Made by a program: the position numbers and the translations under genes. Shown piece after piece: positions 37,870 through 46,366 of a DNA stretch of 64,000 bases; position 1 is the first letter of the stretch; every line of letters starts with the position of its first letter. Location: positions 1 to 64,000 of the forward strand of contig NZ_JADEWZ010000014.1 of assembly GCF_015207425.1 (NCBI RefSeq), read 5' to 3'. The DNA is from Lusitaniella coriacea LEGE 07157 (lineage in GTDB: Bacteria; Cyanobacteriota; Cyanobacteriia; Cyanobacteriales; Spirulinaceae). The notes under the pieces were generated by a model, which saw nothing but the letters and a program-made list of their open reading frames with translations, had not been told where the DNA came from and did no database searches.

Positions 37870-38088
37870 CATTTTTTATCGAACAGCGCGATCGCGCAAC
37901 TTGACTTACTCCAAAAACTCTACGCTCGTATTATTATTCCAACAACCGTTTACAACGAAGAGTCTTCATGGTTGCGTTCTATTTTTGTTCGCCACTTCGT
38001 CGCTAGACATAACATTATACGGGATATGTGGTGGCTTAGGAGAAAGCGCGCGATCGCGCGTCTTGAAATTTTTCAGCAGAAACGTTAG
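37870..38088 (+). pseudogene. Remnant of a PIN-like (DUF3368) toxin gene
   Basis: The frame encodes SAIAQLDLLQKLYARIIIP followed by TTVYNEE, which matches residues about 15-40 of DUF3368/PIN-domain toxins. The start of the domain with its first catalytic Asp is absent, and after the match the frame runs into repeat-derived sequence (LRRKRAIARLEIFQQKR). It is a decayed toxin piece, joined to a HicA remnant on the left. Confidence 0.7.
38015..38087. repeat. Repeat pair R1-R2 left of xisH
   Basis: R1 (38015-38060: TTATACGGGATATG, then GTGGCT, AGGAGAAAGCGCGCGATCGC) is followed by R2 (38061-38087: TCTTGAAATTTTTCAGCAGA then ACGTTA). Both recur on the other side of xisHI in swapped order: R2 at 38891-38917 and R1 at 38943-38985. 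Confidence 0.8.
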
Positions 38089-38128
38089 GTCGATTTACAA
38101 TTAAAATAGAGATATAAAGCTTATCCAA

Positions 38129-38548
38129 ATGTCTCGACGAGACGATTTACATTTTTCTCTGCGGCGCACTCTCGAAAAAGATGGGTGGATCGTTACGGAC
38201 GATCCTTTAATTTTGGTGCTAAAACAAACGCTTTTGAAAGCTGATTTGGGAGCTGAAAAGTTTTTCACTGCGGAGAAAGCAGAACGCAAAATTGCTGTTG
38301 AGGTAAAAGATTTTGACTCCCCCTCCGTTATCAGCGAACTGGAAAAAACGATGGGTCAACTTCAATTGTATCAATGGGCATTAGAAGAACAGCAACCAGA
38401 ACGCCAGTTATTCTTAGCCGTGAGCCAAGCAATTTTTATGAAGCACTTTCAAAAGCCGATTTTCCAATTAGCCGTTAAGCGAAATACAATCAACTTGTTA
38501 GTGTATGAACCAAAGCGGGAGGTGATTCTCCAATGGATTGTTCATTAA
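38129..38548 (+). CDS. xisH: XisH family protein (fdxN-element excision controlling factor; nuclease-like fold)
   Basis: 139 residues, full length for XisH. It starts MSRRDDLHFSLRRTLEKDGW, the first block of the family. The PD-(D/E)xK-like core is KADLGAEKFF ... RKIAVEVKDFDSPSVISELE, with Asp and the ExK pair in place; YQWALEEQQPERQLFLAVS follows. In Nostoc/Anabaena XisH and XisI are needed for excision of the fdxN element, but most cyanobacteria hold many xisHI copies without that element, and their role there is unknown. It overlaps xisI by 16 bases. Confidence 0.93.
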   Translation: MSRRDDLHFSLRRTLEKDGWIVTDDPLILVLKQTLLKADLGAEKFFTAEKAERKIAVEVKDFDSPSVISELEKTMGQLQLYQWALEEQQPERQLFLAVSQAIFMKHFQKPIFQLAVKRNTINLLVYEPKREVILQWIVH

Positions 38549-38871
38549 GCTATGCAACTATCCTCAAACAAACTGTGCAAAAAGCGACAATCGCTCAACC
38601 TCGCCTACAAGCAATTCAACTTTACCCCGTCTGCGATGCAGATTCAGGTCACTTTCTGATTCTTGCTACAGGCTGGGATAAACAACAATGGATTGACTCG
38701 ATCCTATTTCATGCTCGCTTAGTCAACGATCGCGTTCTCATCGAACAGGATAATTTTGAGGAAGGTCTAACTCACGCTCTCATTGCAGCAGGAATCAATG
38801 CAGAGCATATTGTAACCAGCCTCGAACCGCATGGCAATTCAAGTCAGACGGAGTGGGTTGATGCGGTGTGA
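38533..38871 (+). CDS. xisI: XisI family protein, partner of XisH
   Basis: 112 residues. Family features are YATILKQTVQKA near the start, a central strand pair (HFLILATGWDKQQWIDSILFHARLVNDRVLIEQDNFEEGLTHALIAAGI), and the Asn-Asp-(Arg/Lys) turn. XisI and XisH form a conserved two-gene unit; the overlap of the reading frames here confirms they are expressed together. The last residues of the usual family (EPH) are present. Confidence 0.93.
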   Translation: MDCSLSYATILKQTVQKATIAQPRLQAIQLYPVCDADSGHFLILATGWDKQQWIDSILFHARLVNDRVLIEQDNFEEGLTHALIAAGINAEHIVTSLEPHGNSSQTEWVDAV

Positions 38872-38890
38872 AGATCGATAGGCTCGCGCG

Positions 38891-38985
38891 GCTTGAAATT
38901 TCGCAGCAGGAGCGTTATCTGGAATCCTCCCTATAAGCGTCCTTATACGGGATATGCAGTGGCTGAGGAGAAAGCGCGCGATCGC
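38891..38985. repeat. Repeat pair R2-R1 right of xisI
   Basis: R2 (38891-38917) and R1 (38943-38985) repeat the blocks found left of xisH at 38015-38087, in the opposite order but the same orientation. The unit between them reads GGAATCCTCCCTATAAGCG. Confidence 0.8.
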
Positions 38986-39013
38986 ACCTTCCTTCAGAGA
39001 ATAAAAATTATCA

Positions 39014-40609
39014 CTATCCTATTTTAATTTTTTGTTTCCTTCTCTGATATTCTTTACAATCCTTACTACAGTATTGGCAGTTTTTGTTAGGGCAAATTAG
39101 GCGACCACAACTCTTACAATTCTTATGCTTACCTATGATTAGAGGCTTATATCCACATTTTCCATTCCCTCTTTGTTCGACCTGCCCACCACAATAAGCT
39201 AAAATGGTTTTTGGCTGATCGTCCTTATCTCTTTTTCCTTTTAGTAAACCTTTTCCATTAAAATAAAAAATCTTGAAACTGCTTAAGCTGATTGCTTCTC
39301 GCGAGTCCCAAAGAATCTCTAAAGTTTTACAGAGAGCGTTGATTATATCTAGAGGATCGTAAAGTTTTAAAGGTTGTTGAGCTGTAGAATATGGTAAGGA
39401 AGGTGGCGGCTCAGAAAATTCCCTGTGACCACTTCGATCCTTTGTATGGTTCATGTACATCAGGTCTATATATTGTCGAGGCGAGTAAGTTTCATCTTCA
39501 CAAGATAACATCAATAAAAAGTGCTTGAGTAGAGAGATGAAAAGATAAGGTAAAGTTATTTTCAGTGTAGGCATATCAATCAATAAATTGATGAAATCTA
39601 TTTGCCAGGATGGAATATAACTAATCCATTTATCGGGTATCTTCCTTTTGGAAGCAATAAATAATGGCAATACTTTGACATCATTATCATTATTTAAAAA
39701 TTCCAATTCTTCCCAATCTGGAATGCCAGAATCTTCTAACTTTAAAAAATCAAATATTACTTCATTTTGCTTTTCATAAAAGCGCTCATTATAATCAAAC
39801 AACCAAGGAGGAAAATAAGATGATTTTACGTTACCTCCAAACAAACCGATACAAAACATTTCATCGTTAAAATATGCCTCCAGATCGAAAAGCTTTTTAC
39901 TCTCAAATTCGCCTAATACGATTGGGTTTTCAACAGGAAATTTAGGCTCTCGTGTCCCATTGATGAATTCCTGGCGAAGATAAGGAGACAACACAGCAGT
40001 TATCAAAACGTCATTTCCTCGATTTTTTTTGAAGGACGGTACACAAAACTCTGAGTAAGCACTAGAATTCACTGCTTTTCTAGCATTTTTCACATCACAT
40101 AATAAGTCATTATTCTCATCTTTTATGCGTATATCTCCAGTTTTCCAAGTTTCACTTTCTCCGGTAATTTGATGTATTGAAGTGTCCTCAACAGAGTATT
40201 CCATATCTCGATAAAACTTCAAGACAAGTTTTTCTGCTCCCCTAGCAGACTTCATTTGAACTTTTTTAGATTCGTAATAATCAGTATTTATTGCATCCGC
40301 ACACCAGTTTTCTATGAGGTTACAATCTAATTCATCAAAATCATATAAACTCTGCCAACTTTCAGATAATGATTTCTCGAATGGATAATTAGACTTATTA
40401 AACCGATCGACACAATTAAAAAATGTACAATATTTTTGTTTGATTCCTTTTTTTCTCTCCTCTATTACTTTGTTTTTCTCCTCTACAGGAGCGATATCCC
40501 ATAAATGATCCTTATAGCTGAGTTCATCTCTAAGTATTTTTATTCTTTCCCAATAATAATCACGTGTTTTTTCATTGCATTTCCTCAGTTTTGTCGAAAT
40601 TTCATCCAT
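39014..40609 (-). CDS. Putative PD-(D/E)xK nuclease with C-terminal cysteine-rich (zinc-ribbon-like) tail
   Basis: 531 residues, no family recognised as a whole. Around residues 120-185 there is a restriction-enzyme-like core: Glu126 in a helix (SARGAEKLVLKFY), Asp159 (WKTGDIRIK) and Asp172-x-Lys174 (LLCDVKNARK), the E-D-DxK layout of the PD-(D/E)xK fold. The N-terminus is charged and helical. The C-terminal 60 residues hold nine cysteines, in CGGQVEQRGNGKC, CKSCG, CPNKNCQYC and KDC, suggesting one or two zinc sites. It is translationally coupled to the cold-shock-like gene upstream (TAATG, one-base overlap). Nuclease activity is inferred, not shown. Confidence 0.6.
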   Translation of the reverse strand: MDEISTKLRKCNEKTRDYYWERIKILRDELSYKDHLWDIAPVEEKNKVIEERKKGIKQKYCTFFNCVDRFNKSNYPFEKSLSESWQSLYDFDELDCNLIENWCADAINTDYYESKKVQMKSARGAEKLVLKFYRDMEYSVEDTSIHQITGESETWKTGDIRIKDENNDLLCDVKNARKAVNSSAYSEFCVPSFKKNRGNDVLITAVLSPYLRQEFINGTREPKFPVENPIVLGEFESKKLFDLEAYFNDEMFCIGLFGGNVKSSYFPPWLFDYNERFYEKQNEVIFDFLKLEDSGIPDWEELEFLNNDNDVKVLPLFIASKRKIPDKWISYIPSWQIDFINLLIDMPTLKITLPYLFISLLKHFLLMLSCEDETYSPRQYIDLMYMNHTKDRSGHREFSEPPPSLPYSTAQQPLKLYDPLDIINALCKTLEILWDSREAISLSSFKIFYFNGKGLLKGKRDKDDQPKTILAYCGGQVEQRGNGKCGYKPLIIGKHKNCKSCGRLICPNKNCQYCSKDCKEYQRRKQKIKIG

Positions 40610-41037
40610 TAATGTTTTTCGTTTATGCTCATCAGTTTCTGAGCAAAAAACACGATTGATAAAGTGAATATATCTTTTGTTACTGCTTTACGTTCGAGCA
40701 AAGATTCACCTTTTCGGATAATGCCATCTTCGCAATACACAGAAAATAAACCATTCTTAAAATACTTTATATTGCCGACCCCATCCCAAGACTTTACTTC
40801 CTCTATAACGGCTTCATTCTTTGAATCACAATTGGTTACGATGCGTACACTAACATAAGTTCCGGGATTCAATCTGTCATCCAATCCTGAAGGAACATTC
40901 CCTTCGTTAAAATAAATATCCTGAATATCTTTCTGTGTATCTGCAACGCTTACAAATCCATACTTTTTCCCAGTTTTTGGGCTTCTTTTGCCAAAGAATT
41001 TGATTTTACCAATTTTCATGACTTCACCAACTTTCAT
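40609..41037 (-). CDS. Cold-shock-domain-like OB-fold protein, partner of the putative nuclease
   Basis: 142 residues. Residues 7-60 resemble a cold-shock domain: GKIKFFGKRSP, then KYGFVSVADTQKDIQDIYFNEGNV (compare GKVKFF..GYGFI...DIFFH), then LNPGTYVSVRI. An Arg/Lys-rich loop replaces part of the usual RNP-1 stretch. The C-terminal half has a second beta segment (GNIKYFKNGLFSVYCEDGIIRKG) and a hydrophobic helix. The domain would bind single-stranded RNA or DNA. The stop TAA overlaps the start of the nuclease-like gene (TAATG), so the two form one unit. An ATG at residue 7 (MKIGKIKFF) is an alternative start. Confidence 0.65.
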   Translation of the reverse strand: MKVGEVMKIGKIKFFGKRSPKTGKKYGFVSVADTQKDIQDIYFNEGNVPSGLDDRLNPGTYVSVRIVTNCDSKNEAVIEEVKSWDGVGNIKYFKNGLFSVYCEDGIIRKGESLLERKAVTKDIFTLSIVFFAQKLMSINEKH

Positions 41038-41108
41038 CTTTTTGCTTCAGTAAAGATACTTAATCCCTACGAACTTATCCCCACACCTCTATTACTGTAG
41101 CTCGAATG

Positions 41109-41163
41109 AAAAGCGCGATCGCGCGCCCTTCCTCAAACTTTTAGTTAGGATAATAGAAAGCAG
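41109..41163. repeat. Left copy of an imperfect repeat flanking hicAB
   Basis: AAAAGCGCGATCGCGCGCCC, then TTCCTC, AAACTTTTAGTTAGGATAAT and AGAAAGCAG. An imperfect copy lies at 41716-41775 in the same orientation, on the other side of the hicAB genes. Confidence 0.6.
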
Positions 41164-41187
41164 GAAGCAGAATTTCCAGTCCAAACT

Positions 41188-41415
41188 TCAACGGCTGTAG
41201 CTCAAAGCTTTAACCTTTTGAACTTCCCCCTCAACATCTGGTAATGTCCGTCCATGTTTTTTTGCAGTTTCAAGCCATAGCTTTTTGACAATCTCCAGTT
41301 CTGCTAATGTTTCAGACAAGGTTTCTCCCTGAGCCAAGCATCCTTTAAGGGCTGGAATTTCTGCAACATAGCCTCCCTCATCGCAAGGGTAAATTATAAT
41401 GGGATAGTTCATCAT
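41188..41415 (-). CDS. hicB: HicB-type antitoxin
   Basis: 75 residues. The partially degraded RNase-H-like HicB fold is clear: YPIIIYPCDEGGYVAEIPALKGCLAQGETLSETLAELEIVKKLWLETAKKHG. There is no C-terminal DNA-binding domain, as in many short HicB proteins. It neutralises HicA by binding. The gene overlaps hicA by 4 bases (ATGA) and follows it in the same unit. Confidence 0.92.
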   Translation of the reverse strand: MMNYPIIIYPCDEGGYVAEIPALKGCLAQGETLSETLAELEIVKKLWLETAKKHGRTLPDVEGEVQKVKALSYSR

Positions 41416-41666
41416 TGCTCTTCCTCGTCTTCTTTACTTTCTGATTGTTCGATGAGTTCGATCGCGCGCTTTACATAAATCGTTTTTACCTTTTTGTTGT
41501 GAACTGGAACGACAAATGTAATTTCATCCTTCGTGAAAATATGATGACTGCCTGTAACGCGATCTAGTACAAACCCTTCCTGCTCTAAAAGTTTCCGAAT
41601 CTCTGCAAATGTCACATTATTGGGGGTATTTTTTAAGCGTTTGCGTAACTTTTCTCGCTTGTTCAT
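41412..41666 (-). CDS. hicA: HicA-type toxin (mRNA interferase)
   Basis: 84 residues. The dsRBD-like HicA fold shows LKNTPNNVTFAEIRKLLEQEGFVLDRVTGSHHIFTKD, with the catalytic His in the GSHHIF motif, then VPVHNKKVKTIYVKRAIELIEQ. An acidic tail follows. HicA proteins cleave mRNA in the absence of HicB. The motif is intact, so the toxin is likely active. Confidence 0.92.
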   Translation of the reverse strand: MNKREKLRKRLKNTPNNVTFAEIRKLLEQEGFVLDRVTGSHHIFTKDEITFVVPVHNKKVKTIYVKRAIELIEQSESKEDEEEQ

Positions 41667-41715
41667 CGTTTGAGCATTAAGTAAGTCTCCCCGTTTGCCG
41701 CTAATTTTAGCCTAA

Positions 41716-41775
41716 CAAAAAGCGCGATCGCGCGCCTTTCCCCCTCCTGTAAAGTTTTATAGGATAATGGGAAGC
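41716..41775. repeat. Right copy of an imperfect repeat flanking hicAB
   Basis: AAAAAGCGCGATCGCGCGCC, then TTTCC, AAGTTTTATAGGATAATGGG and AAGCG; an imperfect copy of 41109-41163. The HIP1 core alone is common in the genome, but the AGGATAAT..GAAGC tail is shared too. Confidence 0.6.
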
Positions 41776-41807
41776 GCAAACCCCAACGACTCATCTGCAT
41801 TACCACT

Positions 41808-44684
41808 GTGACAGAACCCAAAAGCTACAAAGACACCGTAAATCTGCCTCAAACCGACTTCAGTATGCGCGCCAACGCCGTGAAGCGGGAACCGGAATTG
41901 CAAGCATTGTGGGCAGAAAACCGAATTTACGAAAAACTGTCACAGGACAATCCGGGCGAGACTTTTGTGCTGCACGATGGCCCTCCCTACGCCAATGGTT
42001 CGCTGCACATGGGTCACGCCCTGAACAAAATTCTCAAAGATATTGTCAATAAATATAAGATGCTGCGGGGCTATAAGGTGCATTACGTCCCTGGATGGGA
42101 CTGTCATGGTTTGCCCATTGAGTTGAAAGTCTTGCAAAAGATGAAATCGAAGGAGCGTCAAGCGCTCACGCCGCTTACACTGCGTCAAAAAGCGAGGGAT
42201 TTTGCTCTTGCGGCGGTAGACGAACAAAGGACGGGTTTCAAGCGCTACGGGATTTGGGGAGATTGGGATAATCCTTACCTCACCCTGAAACCGGAATACG
42301 AGGCGGCGCAAATTGATGTGTTTGGGCAAATGGCGCTCAAGGGCTATATTTATCGAGGGTTGAAGCCTGTTCATTGGAGTCCCAGTTCGCGCACGGCGTT
42401 GGCGGAGGCGGAGTTGGAATACCCGGAAGGTCACACCTCTCGCAGCGTCTATGCGGCGTTTGCGGTGACGAAATTAGGAGAAGGTGCAAAGGATTTAGAG
42501 CAATTTTTACCGAATTTGGGTGCGGCGATTTGGACGACGACTCCTTGGACGTTACCGGGGAATTTAGCGATCGCGCTCAATCCGGATTTGACCTATACTG
42601 TCGTTGAGGTTAAGGGAGAGGTTAAAACGTTCCAATACCTCATCGTTGCGCAAGAGTTGGTGTCGCGGTTGGCGGAGAAGTTTGGCGTAACCCTGACGGT
42701 AAAAGCGACGCTGAAAGGGAAGGATTTGGAGCATTGCACCTATAAGCATCCCCTGTACGATCGCGAAAGTGAAATTCTGATCGGTGGCGATTATGTTACC
42801 ACTGAATCCGGGACGGGTTTGGTTCACACCGCACCGGGTCACGGTCAAGAGGATTATATCGTGGGTCAGCGCTACGGATTGCCGATTCTTTCTCCAGTGG
42901 ATGATAAGGGGAACTTTACGGAAGAAGCGGGACAATTTGCGGGATTGAATGTTTTAAAAGATGCCAACGAAGCGATTATTCAAGCATTAATTGAAGCGGA
43001 TTCTCTCCTATTAGAAGAATCCTACGCCCATAAATATCCCTACGATTGGCGCACAAAAAAACCAACGATTTTCCGCGCAACAGAACAGTGGTTTGCGTCC
43101 GTTGAAGGGTTCAGAGATGCGGCATTAAAAGCAATTGAATCGGTAAAATGGTTTCCGCCGCAAGGAGAAAATCGTATTGTTTCAATGGTTGCAGATCGTT
43201 CGGATTGGTGTATTTCTCGTCAGCGTTCTTGGGGCGTTCCCATTCCCGTTTTTTATGAGGAAGAAACGAACGAACCGCTATTAAATGAAGAGACGATTAA
43301 CCACGTTCGAGAAATCATTGCCAAAAAGGGTTCGGATGCCTGGTGGGAGTTGTCGGTTGAGGAGTTATTGCCGGAAAGTTATCGCAACAATGGCAAAACC
43401 TATCGCAAGGGAACCGATACGATGGATGTTTGGTTTGATTCGGGTTCTTCTTGGTCTGCGGTTGTTCAACAACGGGAAGGATTGGAATATCCTGCTGATA
43501 TTTATTTAGAAGGTTCGGATCAACATCGCGGTTGGTTTCAATCGAGTTTATTAACGAGTGTTGCAACGAATGGAATTGCGCCTTATAAAACGGTGTTAAC
43601 CCACGGTTTTATCCTCGACGAACAGGGAAAAAAAATGAGTAAGTCTCTGGGAAATGGAGTTGAACCGGATACGATTATTAATGGGGGAAAAAATAAGAAG
43701 CAAGAACCACCCTATGGTGCAGATGTGATGCGTTTGTGGGTGTCTTCGGTAGATTATTCTTCTGATGTGCCGTTGGGTAGAAATATTCTCAAACAACTTT
43801 CGGATGTGTATCGCAAGATTCGCAATACGTCGCGATTTTTGTTGGGGAATTTGCACGATTTCAATCCCGAAGAACACGCGATTGCTTACGAGAATTTGCC
43901 TGAACTCGATAAGTATATGCTGCATCGAATTACGGAAGTTTTTGCCGATGTTACTGCGGCGTTTGAAAGTTTCCAATTCTTCCGTTTCTTCCAAACCGTA
44001 CAAAATTTTTGTGTGGTGGATTTGTCTAATTTCTATCTCGATGTTGCCAAGGATCGGTTGTATATTTCCGATTTGAATTCCCCTCGCCGTCGCAGTTGCC
44101 AAACGGTGCTTGCGGTGGCGTTGGAAAATTTGGCTCGCGCGATCGCGCCCGTTCTTTCCCATTTAGCGGAGGATATTTGGCAATTTCTCCCCTACAAAAC
44201 CTCTCATGAGTCCGTATTCGCATCGGGCTGGGTTGAAATGCAAAAACAGTGGGAAAATCCAGAACTCAAAGCTTCCTGGACATTTTTGCGCGAGTTGCGA
44301 GATGAGGTTAATAAGGTGATGGAGTCCGCCAGAAGTGCCAAAGCAATTGGTTCTTCTTTGGAAGCAAAAGTATTGTTGTACGTCCCCGACAGCGAAAAGC
44401 GAGCAAAGTTGCAGCAAATGAATCCCAAGGAGAGTTTTAGCAATAACTGTGTGGACGAATTGCGCTACCTCTTCCTCGCCTCTCAAGTGGAATTAGTCGA
44501 TACTGCTGAAGCGGTTCAAAAAGCTGAGTTTAAGAGCGAATCTGACACCCTAGCGGTGGGAATTGTTAAAGCAGAAGGGGAGAAGTGCGATCGGTGTTGG
44601 AACTATTCTACCCACGTGGGCGAGTTCGGCGACGATCCCACAATTTGCGAGCGTTGTGTTGAGGCGTTGGCGGGTAAATTCTAA
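41808..44684 (+). CDS. ileS: Isoleucyl-tRNA synthetase
   Basis: 958 residues, full length, starting with GTG. It charges tRNA-Ile and edits misactivated valine. The HIGH motif is in PYANGSLHMGHALNK (about residues 58-72), the KMSKS motif is KKMSKSLGNG, and the CP1 editing domain lies between. The C-terminal zinc ribbon CDRCWNYSTHV ... CERC is complete. MTEPKSYKDTVNLPQTDFSMRANA is the usual cyanobacterial N-terminus, supporting the GTG start. Confidence 0.97.
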   Translation: MTEPKSYKDTVNLPQTDFSMRANAVKREPELQALWAENRIYEKLSQDNPGETFVLHDGPPYANGSLHMGHALNKILKDIVNKYKMLRGYKVHYVPGWDCHGLPIELKVLQKMKSKERQALTPLTLRQKARDFALAAVDEQRTGFKRYGIWGDWDNPYLTLKPEYEAAQIDVFGQMALKGYIYRGLKPVHWSPSSRTALAEAELEYPEGHTSRSVYAAFAVTKLGEGAKDLEQFLPNLGAAIWTTTPWTLPGNLAIALNPDLTYTVVEVKGEVKTFQYLIVAQELVSRLAEKFGVTLTVKATLKGKDLEHCTYKHPLYDRESEILIGGDYVTTESGTGLVHTAPGHGQEDYIVGQRYGLPILSPVDDKGNFTEEAGQFAGLNVLKDANEAIIQALIEADSLLLEESYAHKYPYDWRTKKPTIFRATEQWFASVEGFRDAALKAIESVKWFPPQGENRIVSMVADRSDWCISRQRSWGVPIPVFYEEETNEPLLNEETINHVREIIAKKGSDAWWELSVEELLPESYRNNGKTYRKGTDTMDVWFDSGSSWSAVVQQREGLEYPADIYLEGSDQHRGWFQSSLLTSVATNGIAPYKTVLTHGFILDEQGKKMSKSLGNGVEPDTIINGGKNKKQEPPYGADVMRLWVSSVDYSSDVPLGRNILKQLSDVYRKIRNTSRFLLGNLHDFNPEEHAIAYENLPELDKYMLHRITEVFADVTAAFESFQFFRFFQTVQNFCVVDLSNFYLDVAKDRLYISDLNSPRRRSCQTVLAVALENLARAIAPVLSHLAEDIWQFLPYKTSHESVFASGWVEMQKQWENPELKASWTFLRELRDEVNKVMESARSAKAIGSSLEAKVLLYVPDSEKRAKLQQMNPKESFSNNCVDELRYLFLASQVELVDTAEAVQKAEFKSESDTLAVGIVKAEGEKCDRCWNYSTHVGEFGDDPTICERCVEALAGKF

Positions 44685-44722
44685 CTTGGTGTTCCAATTT
44701 AAAGCCCTCTCCCTAGTGGTTT

Positions 44723-44746
44723 GTAGGGTAGGCATCGCTCACCAGC
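44723..44746. repeat. 24-bp palindromic dispersed repeat after ileS
   Basis: GTAGGGTAGGCATCGCTCAC and CAGC: a degraded copy of the element found three times in the CIS operon (23690, 25992, 26462). Confidence 0.7.
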
Positions 44747-44805
44747 TTTTAGTTAGTGCCATTCAATTCTAACTTGATGTTTCAAATTAAAGCCCTCTCC
44801 CCCAA

Positions 44806-44833
44806 CCCCTCTCCCAAACTTGGGAGAGGGGAG
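44806..44833. repeat. Long perfect hairpin CCCCTCTCCCAA / TTGGGAGAGGGG
   Basis: A 12-bp perfect stem with a 2-base loop, near the convergent 3' ends of ileS and hpd, so it could terminate either message although no T tract follows. The same hairpin occurs at 62352-62380, so it is a dispersed repeat. Confidence 0.75.
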
Positions 44834-44843
44834 ATCGATATTG

Positions 44844-45932
44844 CTACAAATTCCCGCGTCGTGCTTGTTCCCGCTCGATTGCTTCAAATAAAGATTTAAA
44901 ATTCCCCTCGCCAAACCCCTGACACCCGTGGCGTTCGATCGCTTCAAAAAATAATGTAGGGCGATCTTCTAAGGGTTGGGTGAAAATTTGTAATAAATAT
45001 CCCTCCTCGTCGCGATCGACTAGAATGCCCAATTCTGCTAGCTTTTCAATAGGTTCTTCAATCTTCCCCACTCGCCGTTCTAAGTCTTCGTAATAGCTTG
45101 GCGGAACGTGAAGAAACTCAATTCCTTTTTCTCGCAATTGGGAGACTGTGGCAATAATGTCATCTGTTGCGAGAGCAATGTGCTGAATTCCAGCGCCGTT
45201 GTTATACTCCAAATACTCTTCAATTTGGGATTTGCGTTTGCCTCGTGCGGGTTCGTTAATCGGCAATTTAATCTTACCCGTCCCATCCTGTACCACCTTA
45301 GACATTAGGGCAGAATATTCAGTGGAGATGGCTTTATCGTCAAAATGCGCCAACAGAGTGAATCCCATTGTCTTGGCGAAGAACTGCACCCATCGATCCA
45401 TCGCGCCGAGTTCGACGCTTCCGACAACGTGATCGATCGCGCGCAACCCAACACCCTTCTCCTGGAGTCCCTGCTGTTCTCGAAAACCAGGGGCAAAAAT
45501 TCCCCTATAATGGGCGCGATCGACAAACTTAATCAACGTATCGCCGTAAATGCGAATTGCAGAATAACGCAGAATTCCATCTTCATCCTCTTCTTCTGTG
45601 GGAGGAATTGCACCGATTGCTCCCCGCGCAGTCGTTTCGCGGTATGCTCGAACGGCATCGGGAACTTCCAAGGCAATAACCGCGATCGCGTCCCCATGTT
45701 TCAATACACTTTGAGCAATTGTCCGATCTTCACTCAACCCCGTACTCAATACCAAGCGAATCTCCCCCTGTTCCATCACGTAGGATGCCGTTTTGCGATC
45801 GCCCGTTTCAAGTCCCTGATAAGCGGTATTGACGAATCCGAACCCCTTTGCATAAAAGGTTGCCGCTTGTTTGGCATTCCCCACATAAAATTCAAGATGG
45901 TCGAATCCCTTTATCGGACAAAATTCAGTCAT
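44844..45932 (-). CDS. hpd: 4-hydroxyphenylpyruvate dioxygenase
   Basis: 362 residues. HPPD converts 4-hydroxyphenylpyruvate to homogentisate, used for tyrosine breakdown and, in cyanobacteria, tocopherol synthesis. The iron triad is present: His in IDHVVGSVELG, His in GIQHIALATDD and Glu in EGYLLQIFTQP. The C-terminus FFEAIERHGCQGFGEGNFKSLFEAIEREQ is the canonical gating helix. The start ATG follows GAGGAGGAATCAAT, a strong site. The gene is divergent from an Lrp/AsnC regulator, a common arrangement for a regulator and its target. Confidence 0.96.
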   Translation of the reverse strand: MTEFCPIKGFDHLEFYVGNAKQAATFYAKGFGFVNTAYQGLETGDRKTASYVMEQGEIRLVLSTGLSEDRTIAQSVLKHGDAIAVIALEVPDAVRAYRETTARGAIGAIPPTEEEDEDGILRYSAIRIYGDTLIKFVDRAHYRGIFAPGFREQQGLQEKGVGLRAIDHVVGSVELGAMDRWVQFFAKTMGFTLLAHFDDKAISTEYSALMSKVVQDGTGKIKLPINEPARGKRKSQIEEYLEYNNGAGIQHIALATDDIIATVSQLREKGIEFLHVPPSYYEDLERRVGKIEEPIEKLAELGILVDRDEEGYLLQIFTQPLEDRPTLFFEAIERHGCQGFGEGNFKSLFEAIEREQARRGNL

Positions 45933-46366
45933 ATTGATTCCTCCTCGATCGCGTATCCGTTATTAACGCCCCGTATTTCCCCAAAAATTATGTTTTTTTG
46001 TTGAAAAGGCGACAAGCATCCAAGGTTAGACATTCGCGCGATCGTTATTTTGCGAATTCTCCATCACCCACTCAACAAACAGCAATTGCTGTCTATCCCA
46101 AGTTCTCATGAAATTGCAACATTGTTGGATTGCCGGGATACTTGCATAAGAATAGGTTCGATATCGACCTAATTTGTCAATGTTTGATGATTAGAACAAA
46201 CTTTGCTCGCTTCATTTTTATTAACTTTAAAGATACATTAAGTTAATTAAATTAACCATTTATCTTTTCCTAGTATAAATAGAAAACTAATAAACTTGAT
46301 TCGTTATCCGCGATCGACTAATCTGTTTTTGAGGCGATCGCGAATCCGAAAATAGGAGAGGACAGA
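45933..46366. promoter_or_regulatory. Divergent control region between hpd and the Lrp-family gene
   Basis: A 434-base space, A/T-rich from 46190 to 46300. It holds a perfect odd-centred palindrome GTTAATTAAATTAAC at 46241-46255, the kind of A/T-rich dyad that Lrp-type proteins bind. A TATAAAT box at 46274-46280 is a candidate -10 for the regulator gene. The ribosome site AGGAGAGG (about 46352-46360) precedes its TTG start. Confidence 0.5.

Noticed and set aside
44806-44833. The CCCCTCTCCCAA hairpin as an intrinsic terminator
   Set aside because: No T tract follows on either strand and the same hairpin recurs at 62352, so it is listed as a dispersed repeat; a weak terminator effect is not excluded.
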